Shown: piece after piece, positions 35,854 through 43,262 of the stretch
Position numbering within the stretch: the first letter of the stretch is position 1
How the letters are laid out: each line of letters opens with the position of its first letter
From: Clostridioides sp. ES-S-0010-02
Lineage (GTDB): Bacteria; Bacillota; Clostridia; Peptostreptococcales; Peptostreptococcaceae
Length of the DNA stretch: 64,000 nucleotides
Reading direction: 5' to 3'
Assembly (NCBI GenBank): GCA_020641055.1
Contig: CP067345.1
Span: forward strand, 3,527,317-3,591,316
Notes under the pieces: generated by a model
What the model saw: the letters and a program-made list of their open reading frames with translations, nothing else
Told to the model about the DNA's origin: nothing
Databases searched by the model: none
Made by a program: the position numbers and the translations under genes

Positions 35854-36017
35854 ATATCTCAAGACCATAAATAAAAAAACTATATAAATATCTCAAGTTA
35901 AACTAGATTATGGTCTGTAAATAACAGCTATCTATAAATAATCACTCTATATGAACATATTCAAAAATATACTTGAACATTAAATATAGCCAGATGTTGT
36001 TTTATATTTTTTTATAA

Positions 36018-36046
36018 GGGTGAACTCTAATATGTAAAGTTCACCC
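36018..36046. repeat. Hairpin downstream of the aminotransferase gene
   Basis: GGGTGAACT (36018-36026) pairs exactly with 36038-36046. No T-run follows on either strand. Otherwise 35854-36211 is AT-rich, with a distant inverted pair AGACCATAA/TTATGGTCT around 35863-35925, and holds no gene. Confidence 0.55.
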
Positions 36047-36211
36047 CTATATGAAAAATTTATTTTTATACAATTCTTTTTATATTTAATTCTTTTATAT
36101 TTTTGATACAATTCGGCTATTTAACTGTATAGATTGTTATAAATTTAAAATCTATACATGATACTATATACTTTTAAATCTGATTCTTTTTTTAATTAAA
36201 GGCTTTAAATA

Positions 36212-36724
36212 TTACTTTTCAAGCTCATCAAAGTAATTATATACAATAACTTCACCTGTTTCTTTATCTGTTGTCTTTATAATCCCTTTAGCTCCATTTA
36301 CCTCTTCTTTTGTGAATTCATCGTCTAGTACAACTTTAAATTTATCTTCATTTCCATATCCTTGCTGAAACTCAGCTCTTAAAATTACATTTTTTTCAGC
36401 TTTTGGTTTTAATTCAAATTCAATTCCTGATTTCATTTCATCAAAATAATTTAAAACTACAACCTCATTATTCATTTTATTAGTTGTCTTTATAATCCCT
36501 TTAGCTCCATTTACTTCTTCTTTTGTAAATTCATCATCTAGCACGACTTTGAATTTATCTTCCTTTCCATACTCTTCTTGAAATTCTTTTTTCATTTCAC
36601 TGTACTTAGTCTCAAATTCTTCACTCCTGTTTAATTCCATAGCTGATACATTTATCAGTGACGTCCCAATAGTTATTATTGTTAATGCCATGACCATACC
36701 AGTTTTTAATTTTTTTAACTTCAT
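36212..36724 (-). CDS. Small secreted protein with an internal duplication
   Basis: 170 residues with a signal peptide (about 1-28, ending INVSA). The mature part contains two near-identical ~45-residue units: each has EDKFKVVLDDEFTKEEVNG, AKGIIKTT and a closing NYFDE, differing at only a few positions. The units are joined by a ~25-residue linker (KSGIEFELKPKAEKN). No anchor motif, no cysteine and no family that I recognise. ATG at 36724 follows TTAGGAGGT. It is monocistronic. An 18-bp hairpin lies about 105 bases upstream. Extracellular or periplasm-like location is the only safe inference. Confidence 0.8.
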   Translation of the reverse strand: MKLKKLKTGMVMALTIITIGTSLINVSAMELNRSEEFETKYSEMKKEFQEEYGKEDKFKVVLDDEFTKEEVNGAKGIIKTTNKMNNEVVVLNYFDEMKSGIEFELKPKAEKNVILRAEFQQGYGNEDKFKVVLDDEFTKEEVNGAKGIIKTTDKETGEVIVYNYFDELEK

Positions 36725-36828
36725 ATTTTACCTCCTAAATTAAATGTTCTTAGTGAAATTATATAAATAAAAATCTAATTTTTACAGTTTCATTCTTGTA
36801 ACTAAAATTACTATTATGTAACCAAACT

Positions 36829-36883
36829 TTTTAATTTAACTATTCCTTAAAACCTAATTTTTTGGGGAATAGTTGAATTAAAA
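36829..36883. repeat. 18-bp inverted repeat upstream of two divergent secreted-protein genes
   Basis: TTTTAATTTAACTATTCC (36829-36846) pairs with 36866-36883 with one G-U and a 19-base loop. No T-run follows. It could be an operator or a 5' UTR hairpin. The rest of 36725-37275 is AT-rich with no gene. Confidence 0.65.
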
Positions 36884-37275
36884 AAATAAAATTTTTAAAC
36901 TTTTAATGAGTCTAATAGTATATTTATTGAACTTAATAAATTTTATTTTTAATAAAGTAAAATTTATCATATATCTCAAACCTACTTATTTACCAAAATA
37001 CTACATCCAAAAAACTAGTCTCACTATATATTTCATTGATAGCTTACTCATTTTTTACTTATAAAATTCTATAATCAATCTCCAAATAAATTAGTTAAAA
37101 ATTCAAAGAATATATACCCCTATTTAGTATATATTTTTATATATTAAAAAAAAGTTTTAAATAAAGTTATATTTTTTGCAACAGTTTTGTAATTAAAAAC
37201 ATATTGAAGCTAAAATTAAATGTACTATATACTATAAATATGTCGACAAAATAAATTTATAAAGGAGAAAAACAG

Positions 37276-38154
37276 GTGAGAAAAAATTTACTAATAGCAA
37301 TATTGTCTGCTATTTTAGTGTTATCAAGCATACTTACAATCTTTGCATATTCAACTATTAAAGATAATAGCAGATTAGTATACTCTAACATAATAGATAG
37401 AAAGACACAAAATCAAGTGAAAAATGTATTAGAAAAAAATAAAATAAATAAGAAAGATATTGATATTTTTATTAAATCAGTTAGGAGCTACAACAAACTT
37501 CAAATTAAAATACTTCAAAACAATGTAAATATATCTAAGTCTGGATATAGTTCAATTAACACAAAACAGGTTCCATACAATTTAGATAAATTACAAAGTA
37601 ACTGGATGGAAAAGTTTCCTAACTATATGGATGTAAATTGTAGAATAACAGCATTTAGACTTTTTAAAGATTTCATCAACTCAAAAGAGAAGTTTACTGG
37701 AGATTCTATCGATTTAAGTATTGATTTAGATACTATAATGAATAATAGAGATGCAAAATTTAACTCAAAGGATGTAGAAAAATTTATTAACTTTTTCTCT
37801 GCAATACCAACTCAAGACACAGATGATATAAATAAAAATGCAGAACAAATAAAAAAAGAGTGGAAAAAAAGAAAAATATCTTTTAAAGATAATAAAAATA
37901 TGTCTATTATAAGTGGCTTTCTTCGTTATCCAGAAACTAAAAATGTATTTATAGGTCATACAGGTATATGTATCAAAACTGATAAAGATATCTTATTTAT
38001 AGAAAAATATGGTTCTACATCACCTTACCAAGTTACTAAGTTCAAAAGTAAAAAAGATGTGAAAAATTATATGTTCAATAGATTAAAGATGTCAGAAGGA
38101 AATGTAGAATTACTAGACCCAATAATAATGGAAAATGATAAACTTATGCAGTAA
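37276..38154 (+). CDS. Secreted DUF4300-family protein
   Basis: 292 residues with an N-terminal signal or anchor helix (about 5-26). It matches the DUF4300 pattern: LVYSNIIDRKTQNQVKNVLEKNKI at the start, a MDVNCRITAFRLF segment, then FIGHTGICIKTDKDILFIEKYGSTSPYQVTKF near the C-terminus. Function is unknown; the Cys and the GHTG segment are suggestive of a papain-like NlpC-type arrangement, but I cannot prove a catalytic triad. GTG start at 37276 is preceded by AAAGGAGAAA. Convergent with the PHP phosphatase gene across a strong terminator. Confidence 0.8.
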   Translation: MRKNLLIAILSAILVLSSILTIFAYSTIKDNSRLVYSNIIDRKTQNQVKNVLEKNKINKKDIDIFIKSVRSYNKLQIKILQNNVNISKSGYSSINTKQVPYNLDKLQSNWMEKFPNYMDVNCRITAFRLFKDFINSKEKFTGDSIDLSIDLDTIMNNRDAKFNSKDVEKFINFFSAIPTQDTDDINKNAEQIKKEWKKRKISFKDNKNMSIISGFLRYPETKNVFIGHTGICIKTDKDILFIEKYGSTSPYQVTKFKSKKDVKNYMFNRLKMSEGNVELLDPIIMENDKLMQ

Positions 38155-38280
38155 TATCTCTAAACACTAAAAGCACTTTATGATTGTTAAGATAAGTAAA
38201 AATAGGCTATATCCATGAAAAAATATTAATTATAAAACTTTCATACTGAACAAATCTATAAATATTTTTCTAATTTAACA

Positions 38281-38329
38281 AAAAGACTGTAAGTAGATTT
38301 ATTTTACATAAATCTACTTACAGTCTTTT
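38281..38329. terminator. Strong bidirectional terminator
   Basis: A perfect 21-bp stem (38281-38301 with 38309-38329) begins AAAAGACTG and ends CAGTCTTTT, serving the convergent DUF4300 and PHP genes. Confidence 0.92.
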
Positions 38330-38387
38330 AAATAAATACTTTAAAAATATAAATTATCATAACTTTAGGATTATAATATATACATCT

Positions 38388-39167
38388 TTATCCTATATCA
38401 TAATTATTTATTTCCTCTGCACAGTGAGAATCTGAGCCAAGAACTAATGGAATATCATATTTTTTTGCTAATTCTAATAAGTATACATCTACATAAGGCT
38501 CTTTACAATATTCTTTTCTGTTTCCAGAAACATTGTAATCAAGTTCATATCCTTTTTCTTTAACCAACTTTATTAATTCTTCAAGAACTTTATTTCCTTC
38601 ATAATTATATGGAAATACTTGATTAAACTTTCTAACTAAATTTAAATGACCTATTCTCTTTGGTTTATATGTACCTAAATCAGCATTTACAGCTTTTATT
38701 AATGTTTCATAATACTTATTATAAACAGCTTCAATGCTTCCAAGCTTATCAATCAGATTTTGAAACTCTTCTACACTATAGTCCACACAACAATAGGCAC
38801 CATCAATTTTAATTATATGTACTGATAATAGAGAATCCTCTAATTCATCACCATATTTATCTAAATTGTTTTTTATGTCTTCTTCATAACCTTCAAGAAA
38901 ATCTACTTCCGCTCCTACATTTATCTTAATTTTGCTCTCATATTTTTGCTTGAAATTTTTAACATCATCAAGGTAATTTGATAAATTTTCAGGATTCATG
39001 CAACTATCATTTTCAGGTGCAGGGTCTTGAAATCCATTTGGATATGGAAAATGCTCTGTAAATGTCATTTCTGTTAGACCAACATCAATTGCCCTTTGTA
39101 TATATTTTTCAAAATCATCCTTACTTCCATGAGGACAATAAGGTGAATGTATATGACCATCTTTCAT
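38388..39167 (-). CDS. PHP-family phosphatase, histidinol-phosphatase (HisK/HisJ)-like
   Basis: Metal-dependent phosphoesterase of 259 residues. PHP metal ligands are visible: DGHIHS and CPHG at the N-terminus, TFTEHFPYP, the VGAEVDFLEGYE segment, SVHII, and the C-terminal LGSDSH. HisK-type enzymes convert histidinol phosphate to histidinol. The protein ends ~10 residues after GSDSH, whereas relatives usually carry ~15-20 more (a helix with an FDEA-like motif); a one-base shift in frame would extend it with a few residues, so a C-terminal truncation is possible. No his genes are adjacent, so the substrate is open. Confidence 0.82.
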   Translation of the reverse strand: MKDGHIHSPYCPHGSKDDFEKYIQRAIDVGLTEMTFTEHFPYPNGFQDPAPENDSCMNPENLSNYLDDVKNFKQKYESKIKINVGAEVDFLEGYEEDIKNNLDKYGDELEDSLLSVHIIKIDGAYCCVDYSVEEFQNLIDKLGSIEAVYNKYYETLIKAVNADLGTYKPKRIGHLNLVRKFNQVFPYNYEGNKVLEELIKLVKEKGYELDYNVSGNRKEYCKEPYVDVYLLELAKKYDIPLVLGSDSHCAEEINNYDIG

Positions 39168-39332
39168 AACTAATTCTCTCCTTTTATTAAATTGAACTAC
39201 TCCTCCTTAACTATCTCCAGTAATATTTGAAGCCGAAGATATATTAAATAACTCAGTTTTATAATAAATTTCCTCATTAAAGTATAGTACATACTCATTA
39301 GAAATTTCAATAATTAAATATAAATAAGGCAT

Positions 39333-39368
39333 AAAAAATCGCCTATATCAAAATATATAAGCGATTTT
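39333..39368 (-). terminator. Terminator of the cooT/DUF3842/His-rich transcript
   Basis: AAAATCGC/GCGATTTT arms (39335-39342, 39361-39368) are followed on the minus strand by T-rich sequence. It lies 12 bases after the His-rich gene's stop. Confidence 0.85.
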
Positions 39369-39379
39369 AACAATCATAT

Positions 39380-39733
39380 TTACATATGTTTTTTAGCCTC
39401 TAATAACATTTTATTTGCTTCTTCCATACATTCTATAGCTTTTTCAATACTCTTTGCAGTTTCTTCTTTTCCAATAGCTCTAGCCTTTTCTACCCATTCT
39501 CTAAATCCTTCTTCATGAGTCTCATTGTGATTTATCCAATGTACTAAAAGTATTTTTAAAGTTTTCTCATCTTTAGACTCTGATGATTCTTCATGATTAT
39601 GTTCGTGGTCATGGTCATGAGCATGGTCGTGTGGATGTTCATGGCACATATCTCCATGAGTATGTTCATGGCAATGGTCGTCATGGTCATGGTGCCCATG
39701 GTGGTATCTTATAATCTCTCTATCAAACATCAT
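39380..39733 (-). CDS. Histidine-rich putative metal (nickel) chaperone
   Basis: 117 residues. Residues ~11-46 contain 18 histidines and two cysteines alternating with Asp and Glu, a clear divalent-metal-binding tail. Residues ~55-117 are predicted helical (TLKILLVHWINHNETHEEGFREWVEKARAIGKEETA...). It recalls CooJ of Rhodospirillum, where a His-rich tail joined to a helical dimer stores Ni for CO dehydrogenase, but with the His-rich part at the N-terminus. It is the last gene of a three-gene set with CooT and a DUF3842 protein, beside the CODH/ACS cluster, supporting a nickel role (inference). ATG at 39733 follows AGGGGGAA; the next codon is also ATG. Confidence 0.8.
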   Translation of the reverse strand: MMFDREIIRYHHGHHDHDDHCHEHTHGDMCHEHPHDHAHDHDHEHNHEESSESKDEKTLKILLVHWINHNETHEEGFREWVEKARAIGKEETAKSIEKAIECMEEANKMLLEAKKHM

Positions 39734-39748
39734 TAGTTATTCCCCCTG

Positions 39749-40165
39749 TTATTTTATATTAAATTCTTTTTTTATAACATTAACAGAATCTTTTACAAGT
39801 AGTGCTAATGGTTTACCTTCTAATCCAACTAACTCTATATTTTCTGGCATAATAGGTAAAAGTATCTTAAGTGCCTCACTATCTGCAATAGCTTCACTTA
39901 TATTACAAGTGACTTCCCCCATCATAGAATTAGGTATTATTACAGAAATAGGTGCAACTATTATATTGGCTTTTCTAGCTGATACTACTATAGCATTTTC
40001 CCCTGTAGCTCCTTTATTAGCATGAGCCTTCATCATAGAACTAGTTGCTATAGAATTAGTTCCTAGTGCATAAATTTCTACATATGTAGGTAATTCTTCT
40101 CTCAGAGAAGAAACTATCTGGGCTCCTATACCTCCACCCATTCCATCTATCACTGCTATTATCAT
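39749..40165 (-). CDS. DUF3842 family protein
   Basis: 138 residues. The N-terminus MIIAVIDGMGGGIGAQIV forms a Rossmann-like glycine-rich strand-loop-helix, followed by YVEIYALGTNSIATSSMMKAHANKGATGENAIVV and the hydrophobic APISVIIPNSMMGEVT segment. This is the DUF3842 pattern; no biochemical function is known to me. It lies 18 bases after cooT and 15 bases before the His-rich gene, so translation of the three is linked. A role in metal or corrinoid handling for CODH/ACS is suggested by context only. ATG at 40165 follows AGGGGAA. Confidence 0.8.
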   Translation of the reverse strand: MIIAVIDGMGGGIGAQIVSSLREELPTYVEIYALGTNSIATSSMMKAHANKGATGENAIVVSARKANIIVAPISVIIPNSMMGEVTCNISEAIADSEALKILLPIMPENIELVGLEGKPLALLVKDSVNVIKKEFNIK

Positions 40166-40183
40166 ATGAAATTCCCCTATTAA

Positions 40184-40375
40184 TTAATTTTCTTGTATTA
40201 TTATCTTATGGTCCATCAATCTTATTTCTTTAATTATTCCATCTATTATTTTTTGTTCTCCTAATAAATCAGTTAAATAAATCTTTCCATCACAAGGGTC
40301 TATATTAACCACATTCTCCATAACCTTTTCTAATTCATTGTTATTCTTACAAATGAAAGCTGATGATTCACACAT
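40184..40375 (-). CDS. cooT: CooT-family nickel-binding protein
   Basis: 63 residues starting MCESSAF, the CooT signature in which Cys2 of a small beta-rich homodimer binds one Ni(II). The remainder (VVNIDPCDGKIYLTDLLGEQKIIDGIIKEIRLMDHKIII) fits the family. In Rhodospirillum CooT helps nickel insertion into CO dehydrogenase. Here it is the first gene of a cooT, DUF3842, His-rich set located just downstream of the acetyl-CoA pathway genes. ATG at 40375 follows GGAGGAG. A hairpin plus T7 lies about 35 bases upstream of the start, between a candidate promoter and the gene, so attenuation is possible. Confidence 0.85.
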   Translation of the reverse strand: MCESSAFICKNNNELEKVMENVVNIDPCDGKIYLTDLLGEQKIIDGIIKEIRLMDHKIIIQEN

Positions 40376-40411
40376 ATAAATCTCCTCCTAATATGATTTT
40401 TATTAAAAATC

Positions 40412-40453
40412 AAAAAAAGACTTCCTCAGGTATTTCAATACACCAAAGAAACC
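40412..40453 (-). terminator. Hairpin with T7: end of lipM transcript or cooT attenuator
   Basis: On the minus strand an imperfect stem built from TTCTTTGG..TATT and AATACCTGAGGAA (one bulge, one mismatch, G-U pairs) is followed by seven T at 40418-40412. It stands between lipM and cooT and downstream of a possible promoter at 40490-40519. Confidence 0.6.
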
Positions 40454-40489
40454 TTCATGATTTCAATTTTCGTATATTATTATACCTTA

Positions 40490-40519
40490 AGTATATCACT
40501 TTAATTTACTTAAAGTCAA
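40490..40519 (-). promoter_or_regulatory. Candidate promoter for cooT
   Basis: On the minus strand TTGACT (40514-40519) and TATACT (40490-40495) with an 18-base spacer, immediately after the lipM stop. The start point would fall near 40483, upstream of the hairpin. Confidence 0.55.
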
Positions 40520-40525
40520 TTAAAG

Positions 40526-41341
40526 TTAACGCTTTTTATTATACTCTTCATCCTTGTATTTTTTATATAATTCTTCAGCTAATTGCTTTTCATAATCAGT
40601 CAAGTCTTCTTCTACAAACTCAACATTAAATTGACTAGCCAGTCCTTTTATTAGATTAGCTTGTAGAATATCTATGTCTATTTTTTTACCAATTTCATTC
40701 TCTATTCCACTGGCCTTTTTAGCTGTGAATTTCATTGCTCTTTCTTTTAGTTCTGGTGTTTTAGCCTTTATTAATTTAAACAATTTTTCTACATCAAAAT
40801 CCATTATTATTGAACCATGCTGTAACAAAACACCGTCTTTTCTACTTTGAGCACTTCCAATTACCTTTTTATTATTAATAGTAACTTCATATGATGCATG
40901 TGCATTAAAGCATGCAGCTGATAAATTTTCTCTACCTATTCTCTCTCCACTATTTAAGTTATCTGTTTCTATACCACTTAAATTCAATCCTCTAACTAAA
41001 CCTTCACTTATATATCTATAAGATAGATTTATACTTTTATCAATTAAAGGATTATCTTCTCCTATAATTATACTATAAGTTAGCTCATTATCATGTAATA
41101 CAGCTCTTCCTCCTGTGATTCTTCTGACATAGTCTATATTCATGCACTTACACTTATCTAAATCTACCTCATCTTCAAGTTTTTGAAAATATCCTACACT
41201 CAAGCAAGCTGGCTTCCAAGTGTAAAATCTAAGTGTTGGCTTCACACATCCTTTTTTATATGCAGTAAATATAGCTTCATCAATTGCCATATTCATTGCA
41301 CCATCATATGATTTATTATGTATAACTCTCCACTGATTCAT
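40526..41341 (-). CDS. lipM: Octanoyl/lipoate transferase, LipM-like (lplA-related)
   Basis: Biotin/lipoate ligase-fold acyltransferase of 271 residues. RRITGGRAVLHDNELTYS binds the acyl chain. The LipM pattern ACFNAHASYEV gives a candidate catalytic C144, and GSAQSRKDGVLLQHGSI follows; the downstream order is as in Bacillus LipM, which octanoylates GcvH. LplA-type ligases lack this cysteine, so I favour LipM over a lipoate ligase, though 'lplA' is a common label. ATG at 41341. It is last in acsV-lipS2-lipS1-lipM, upstream of cooT, and could load octanoyl on the gcvH product encoded 4 kb upstream for LipS1/S2 to sulfurate. Confidence 0.8.
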   Translation of the reverse strand: MNQWRVIHNKSYDGAMNMAIDEAIFTAYKKGCVKPTLRFYTWKPACLSVGYFQKLEDEVDLDKCKCMNIDYVRRITGGRAVLHDNELTYSIIIGEDNPLIDKSINLSYRYISEGLVRGLNLSGIETDNLNSGERIGRENLSAACFNAHASYEVTINNKKVIGSAQSRKDGVLLQHGSIIMDFDVEKLFKLIKAKTPELKERAMKFTAKKASGIENEIGKKIDIDILQANLIKGLASQFNVEFVEEDLTDYEKQLAEELYKKYKDEEYNKKR

Positions 41342-41387
41342 GATTATTACGCCCCAATCTTTAGTATAAACATATTCAAGAAATCAT

Positions 41388-42326
41388 TTACAGATTTAGT
41401 TCTCTTATAGCCAAATCTATCTCATCTTGATTTAAAGGTCTTGAATAATTATATATAGTACTTCCTGGTCTTTCATTATAATATGGTCTATTACAATCCT
41501 TACAGCCTCTTATCTCAAAAGGGTAACCCCTGTTTATATCTGATACAGTCTCATCATCTAGTTTTATATTTTCCAAGTATCCATTTTTGAATTCAAAGTA
41601 TTCTTGTGAATAACCTTTATTTATCATATAGGACATTAGCTGTACTCTTCTGTAACTTTCTATATTTGGTTGACTTATTTTTTCCATTTTAGTTCCTCTA
41701 ACTGGAGTAAACGCAAATAAACTAATAGTTATATTGTTCTTCTTTAAATAAGTATATAGGTTGTATATGTCTTCATGACTTTCTCCCATACCAACAATTA
41801 TATGTGTGCTGATTTTATTAGGATATAACTTTGACATTTTTGTTATAAAATTCAATTTTTCATCATAATTATATCCTTTTATTTTTTCATATAAGTCTTT
41901 ACTTGCTGCATCTATCGCTATTCCTATTTTATCTACTCCAGCAGAAAAAAACTTGTTTATTTCTTCATCACTTTCTAATTTTGCAGACAATGAAATAGGC
42001 ATATCTATTTTACCATTTATGTAATTTATAAAATCTAAAACAGATTTATGTGCCTCTTCACTTGCCATTGATTGTATACATATTCTCTTTATATTTTTCC
42101 CGTTATATGCTCTCAAAGCATTCAATATTTCCTCTTTAGAATACTCTGGCCAAACTACTCTTGATAATTTATCTTTTCTAGTACTGCTTTCTATTGATTG
42201 AGAACAAAAACTACATTTGTTTATGCATTTTTCCCCAATCATTATATATGCTGTAGTAGGAGGTATATCGCTTTTTTTATTTAATATTCCAAGTTCTATT
42301 GCTGTCCCTGATGATAATCTAATCAT
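41388..42326 (-). CDS. lipS1: Radical SAM protein, LipS1-type lipoyl synthase subunit
   Basis: 312 residues. RLSSGTAIELG, then PPTTAYIMI and the CX3CX2C cluster C34-C38-C41 (EKCINKCSFC), LSRVVWPEY, and a C-terminal GCKDCNRPYYNERPG. This matches the radical SAM partner of the two-protein lipoyl synthase LipS1/LipS2 described in Thermococcus, which replaces LipA in many archaea and some anaerobes. The ATG at 42326 overlaps the lipS2 stop as ATGA, indicating coupled translation; a longer GTG start at 42338 is less likely. Assigning S1 versus S2 is from sequence memory. It would insert sulfur into octanoyl-GcvH. Confidence 0.78.
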   Translation of the reverse strand: MIRLSSGTAIELGILNKKSDIPPTTAYIMIGEKCINKCSFCSQSIESSTRKDKLSRVVWPEYSKEEILNALRAYNGKNIKRICIQSMASEEAHKSVLDFINYINGKIDMPISLSAKLESDEEINKFFSAGVDKIGIAIDAASKDLYEKIKGYNYDEKLNFITKMSKLYPNKISTHIIVGMGESHEDIYNLYTYLKKNNITISLFAFTPVRGTKMEKISQPNIESYRRVQLMSYMINKGYSQEYFEFKNGYLENIKLDDETVSDINRGYPFEIRGCKDCNRPYYNERPGSTIYNYSRPLNQDEIDLAIRELNL

Positions 42327-43195
42327 AAAACGCAACACTCCTTACATTCAGTTATTGTCATATTCATATCTATAGCCTTATTCTTAGCAGATTTTGATGG
42401 AAGAACTATTCTATTAACTCCACACATTATAGCTAATTGGTCTAGTTCTTTTCTATACACACCTCTAGGTCTCATACAACCTAGGTTAATCTCGGTATTT
42501 GGTAAACTAATTCTAGCTTCACATAAAACATCTGTTACTTCTTTCAAATTAGGAGGTTCTACATCTTCATATTCAGTACCTTTTGTAGGAATAAGAACTA
42601 TAAATGTCAGTTTATTAGGAGGATTTTTTTGTAAGTATTCTATAATCTCATACTCACCTTTTACTTTTCCTCCTTTTAAACCAATACATATATGTGGTGC
42701 TACTTCTGTATTTTCTCTTATTGTATTGTAAGCTTTAATATAATCTTCTTTGCTTTTATCCATCTTATAAACTTCTTTTATAGTTTCTTTATCGAATACC
42801 AAGTCGAAAGAAACTATATCTAAATACTTACATAATTCTATAATACTCTCTTTATCCATAAGCCCTAAATGAGCATTTAATCTGTATCCTTGTTCCTTTA
42901 ACTTTTTAATGGTCTGTATATGGGTATTTATTGGGACATCACCTTCATAACTACAACCACCACTTAATAAAAAACTAGTTATATTTCTTGATTTAACTTT
43001 TTCTTTATAGTCCTCAATTGGTATCATATTTTCTAAATAATGACCATTACAATGAGCACATTTAAGACTACACTTATTACTTGTAGTACTAAGAGCTAGA
43101 GTCTGATTCGGATAAGCAAACTCTATCTCATTTCCGAAATTTCTTAATTTAATGTCAAACGCAGTTCTCATTTTCTCAGACAAATCCTTATACAT
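42323..43195 (-). CDS. lipS2: Radical SAM protein, LipS2-type lipoyl synthase subunit
   Basis: 290 residues. Radical SAM cluster C42-C46-C49 in NKCSLKCAHCNGHYLENM, followed by SFLLSGGCSYEGDVPI, LIPTKGTEYEDVEPP and LGCMRPRG; several cysteines lie at the C-terminus (TECKECCVL), possible ligands of a second cluster that donates sulfur. The GHYL and SGGC elements fit the LipS2 family. ATG at 43195 follows GAGGATTAA. It overlaps lipS1 by four bases and follows acsV by about 70. No lipA-type gene is seen in the window. Confidence 0.78.
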   Translation of the reverse strand: MYKDLSEKMRTAFDIKLRNFGNEIEFAYPNQTLALSTTSNKCSLKCAHCNGHYLENMIPIEDYKEKVKSRNITSFLLSGGCSYEGDVPINTHIQTIKKLKEQGYRLNAHLGLMDKESIIELCKYLDIVSFDLVFDKETIKEVYKMDKSKEDYIKAYNTIRENTEVAPHICIGLKGGKVKGEYEIIEYLQKNPPNKLTFIVLIPTKGTEYEDVEPPNLKEVTDVLCEARISLPNTEINLGCMRPRGVYRKELDQLAIMCGVNRIVLPSKSAKNKAIDMNMTITECKECCVL

Positions 43196-43262
43196 AATTT
43201 AATCCTCTACATTTATGTTTTTATGTTTTAATCCTCTACCTATGCATTTATATTTTGATATT

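Noticed and set aside
39590-39710. Tandem DNA repeat in the His-rich gene (CATGGTCATGG-like)
   Set aside because: Explained by His/Asp/Glu codons (CAT, CAC, GAC); not an exact repeat array.
40363-40629. Plus-strand 88-residue frame over the lipM-cooT gap
   Set aside because: It overlaps lipM antisense and the hairpin, and has no SD.
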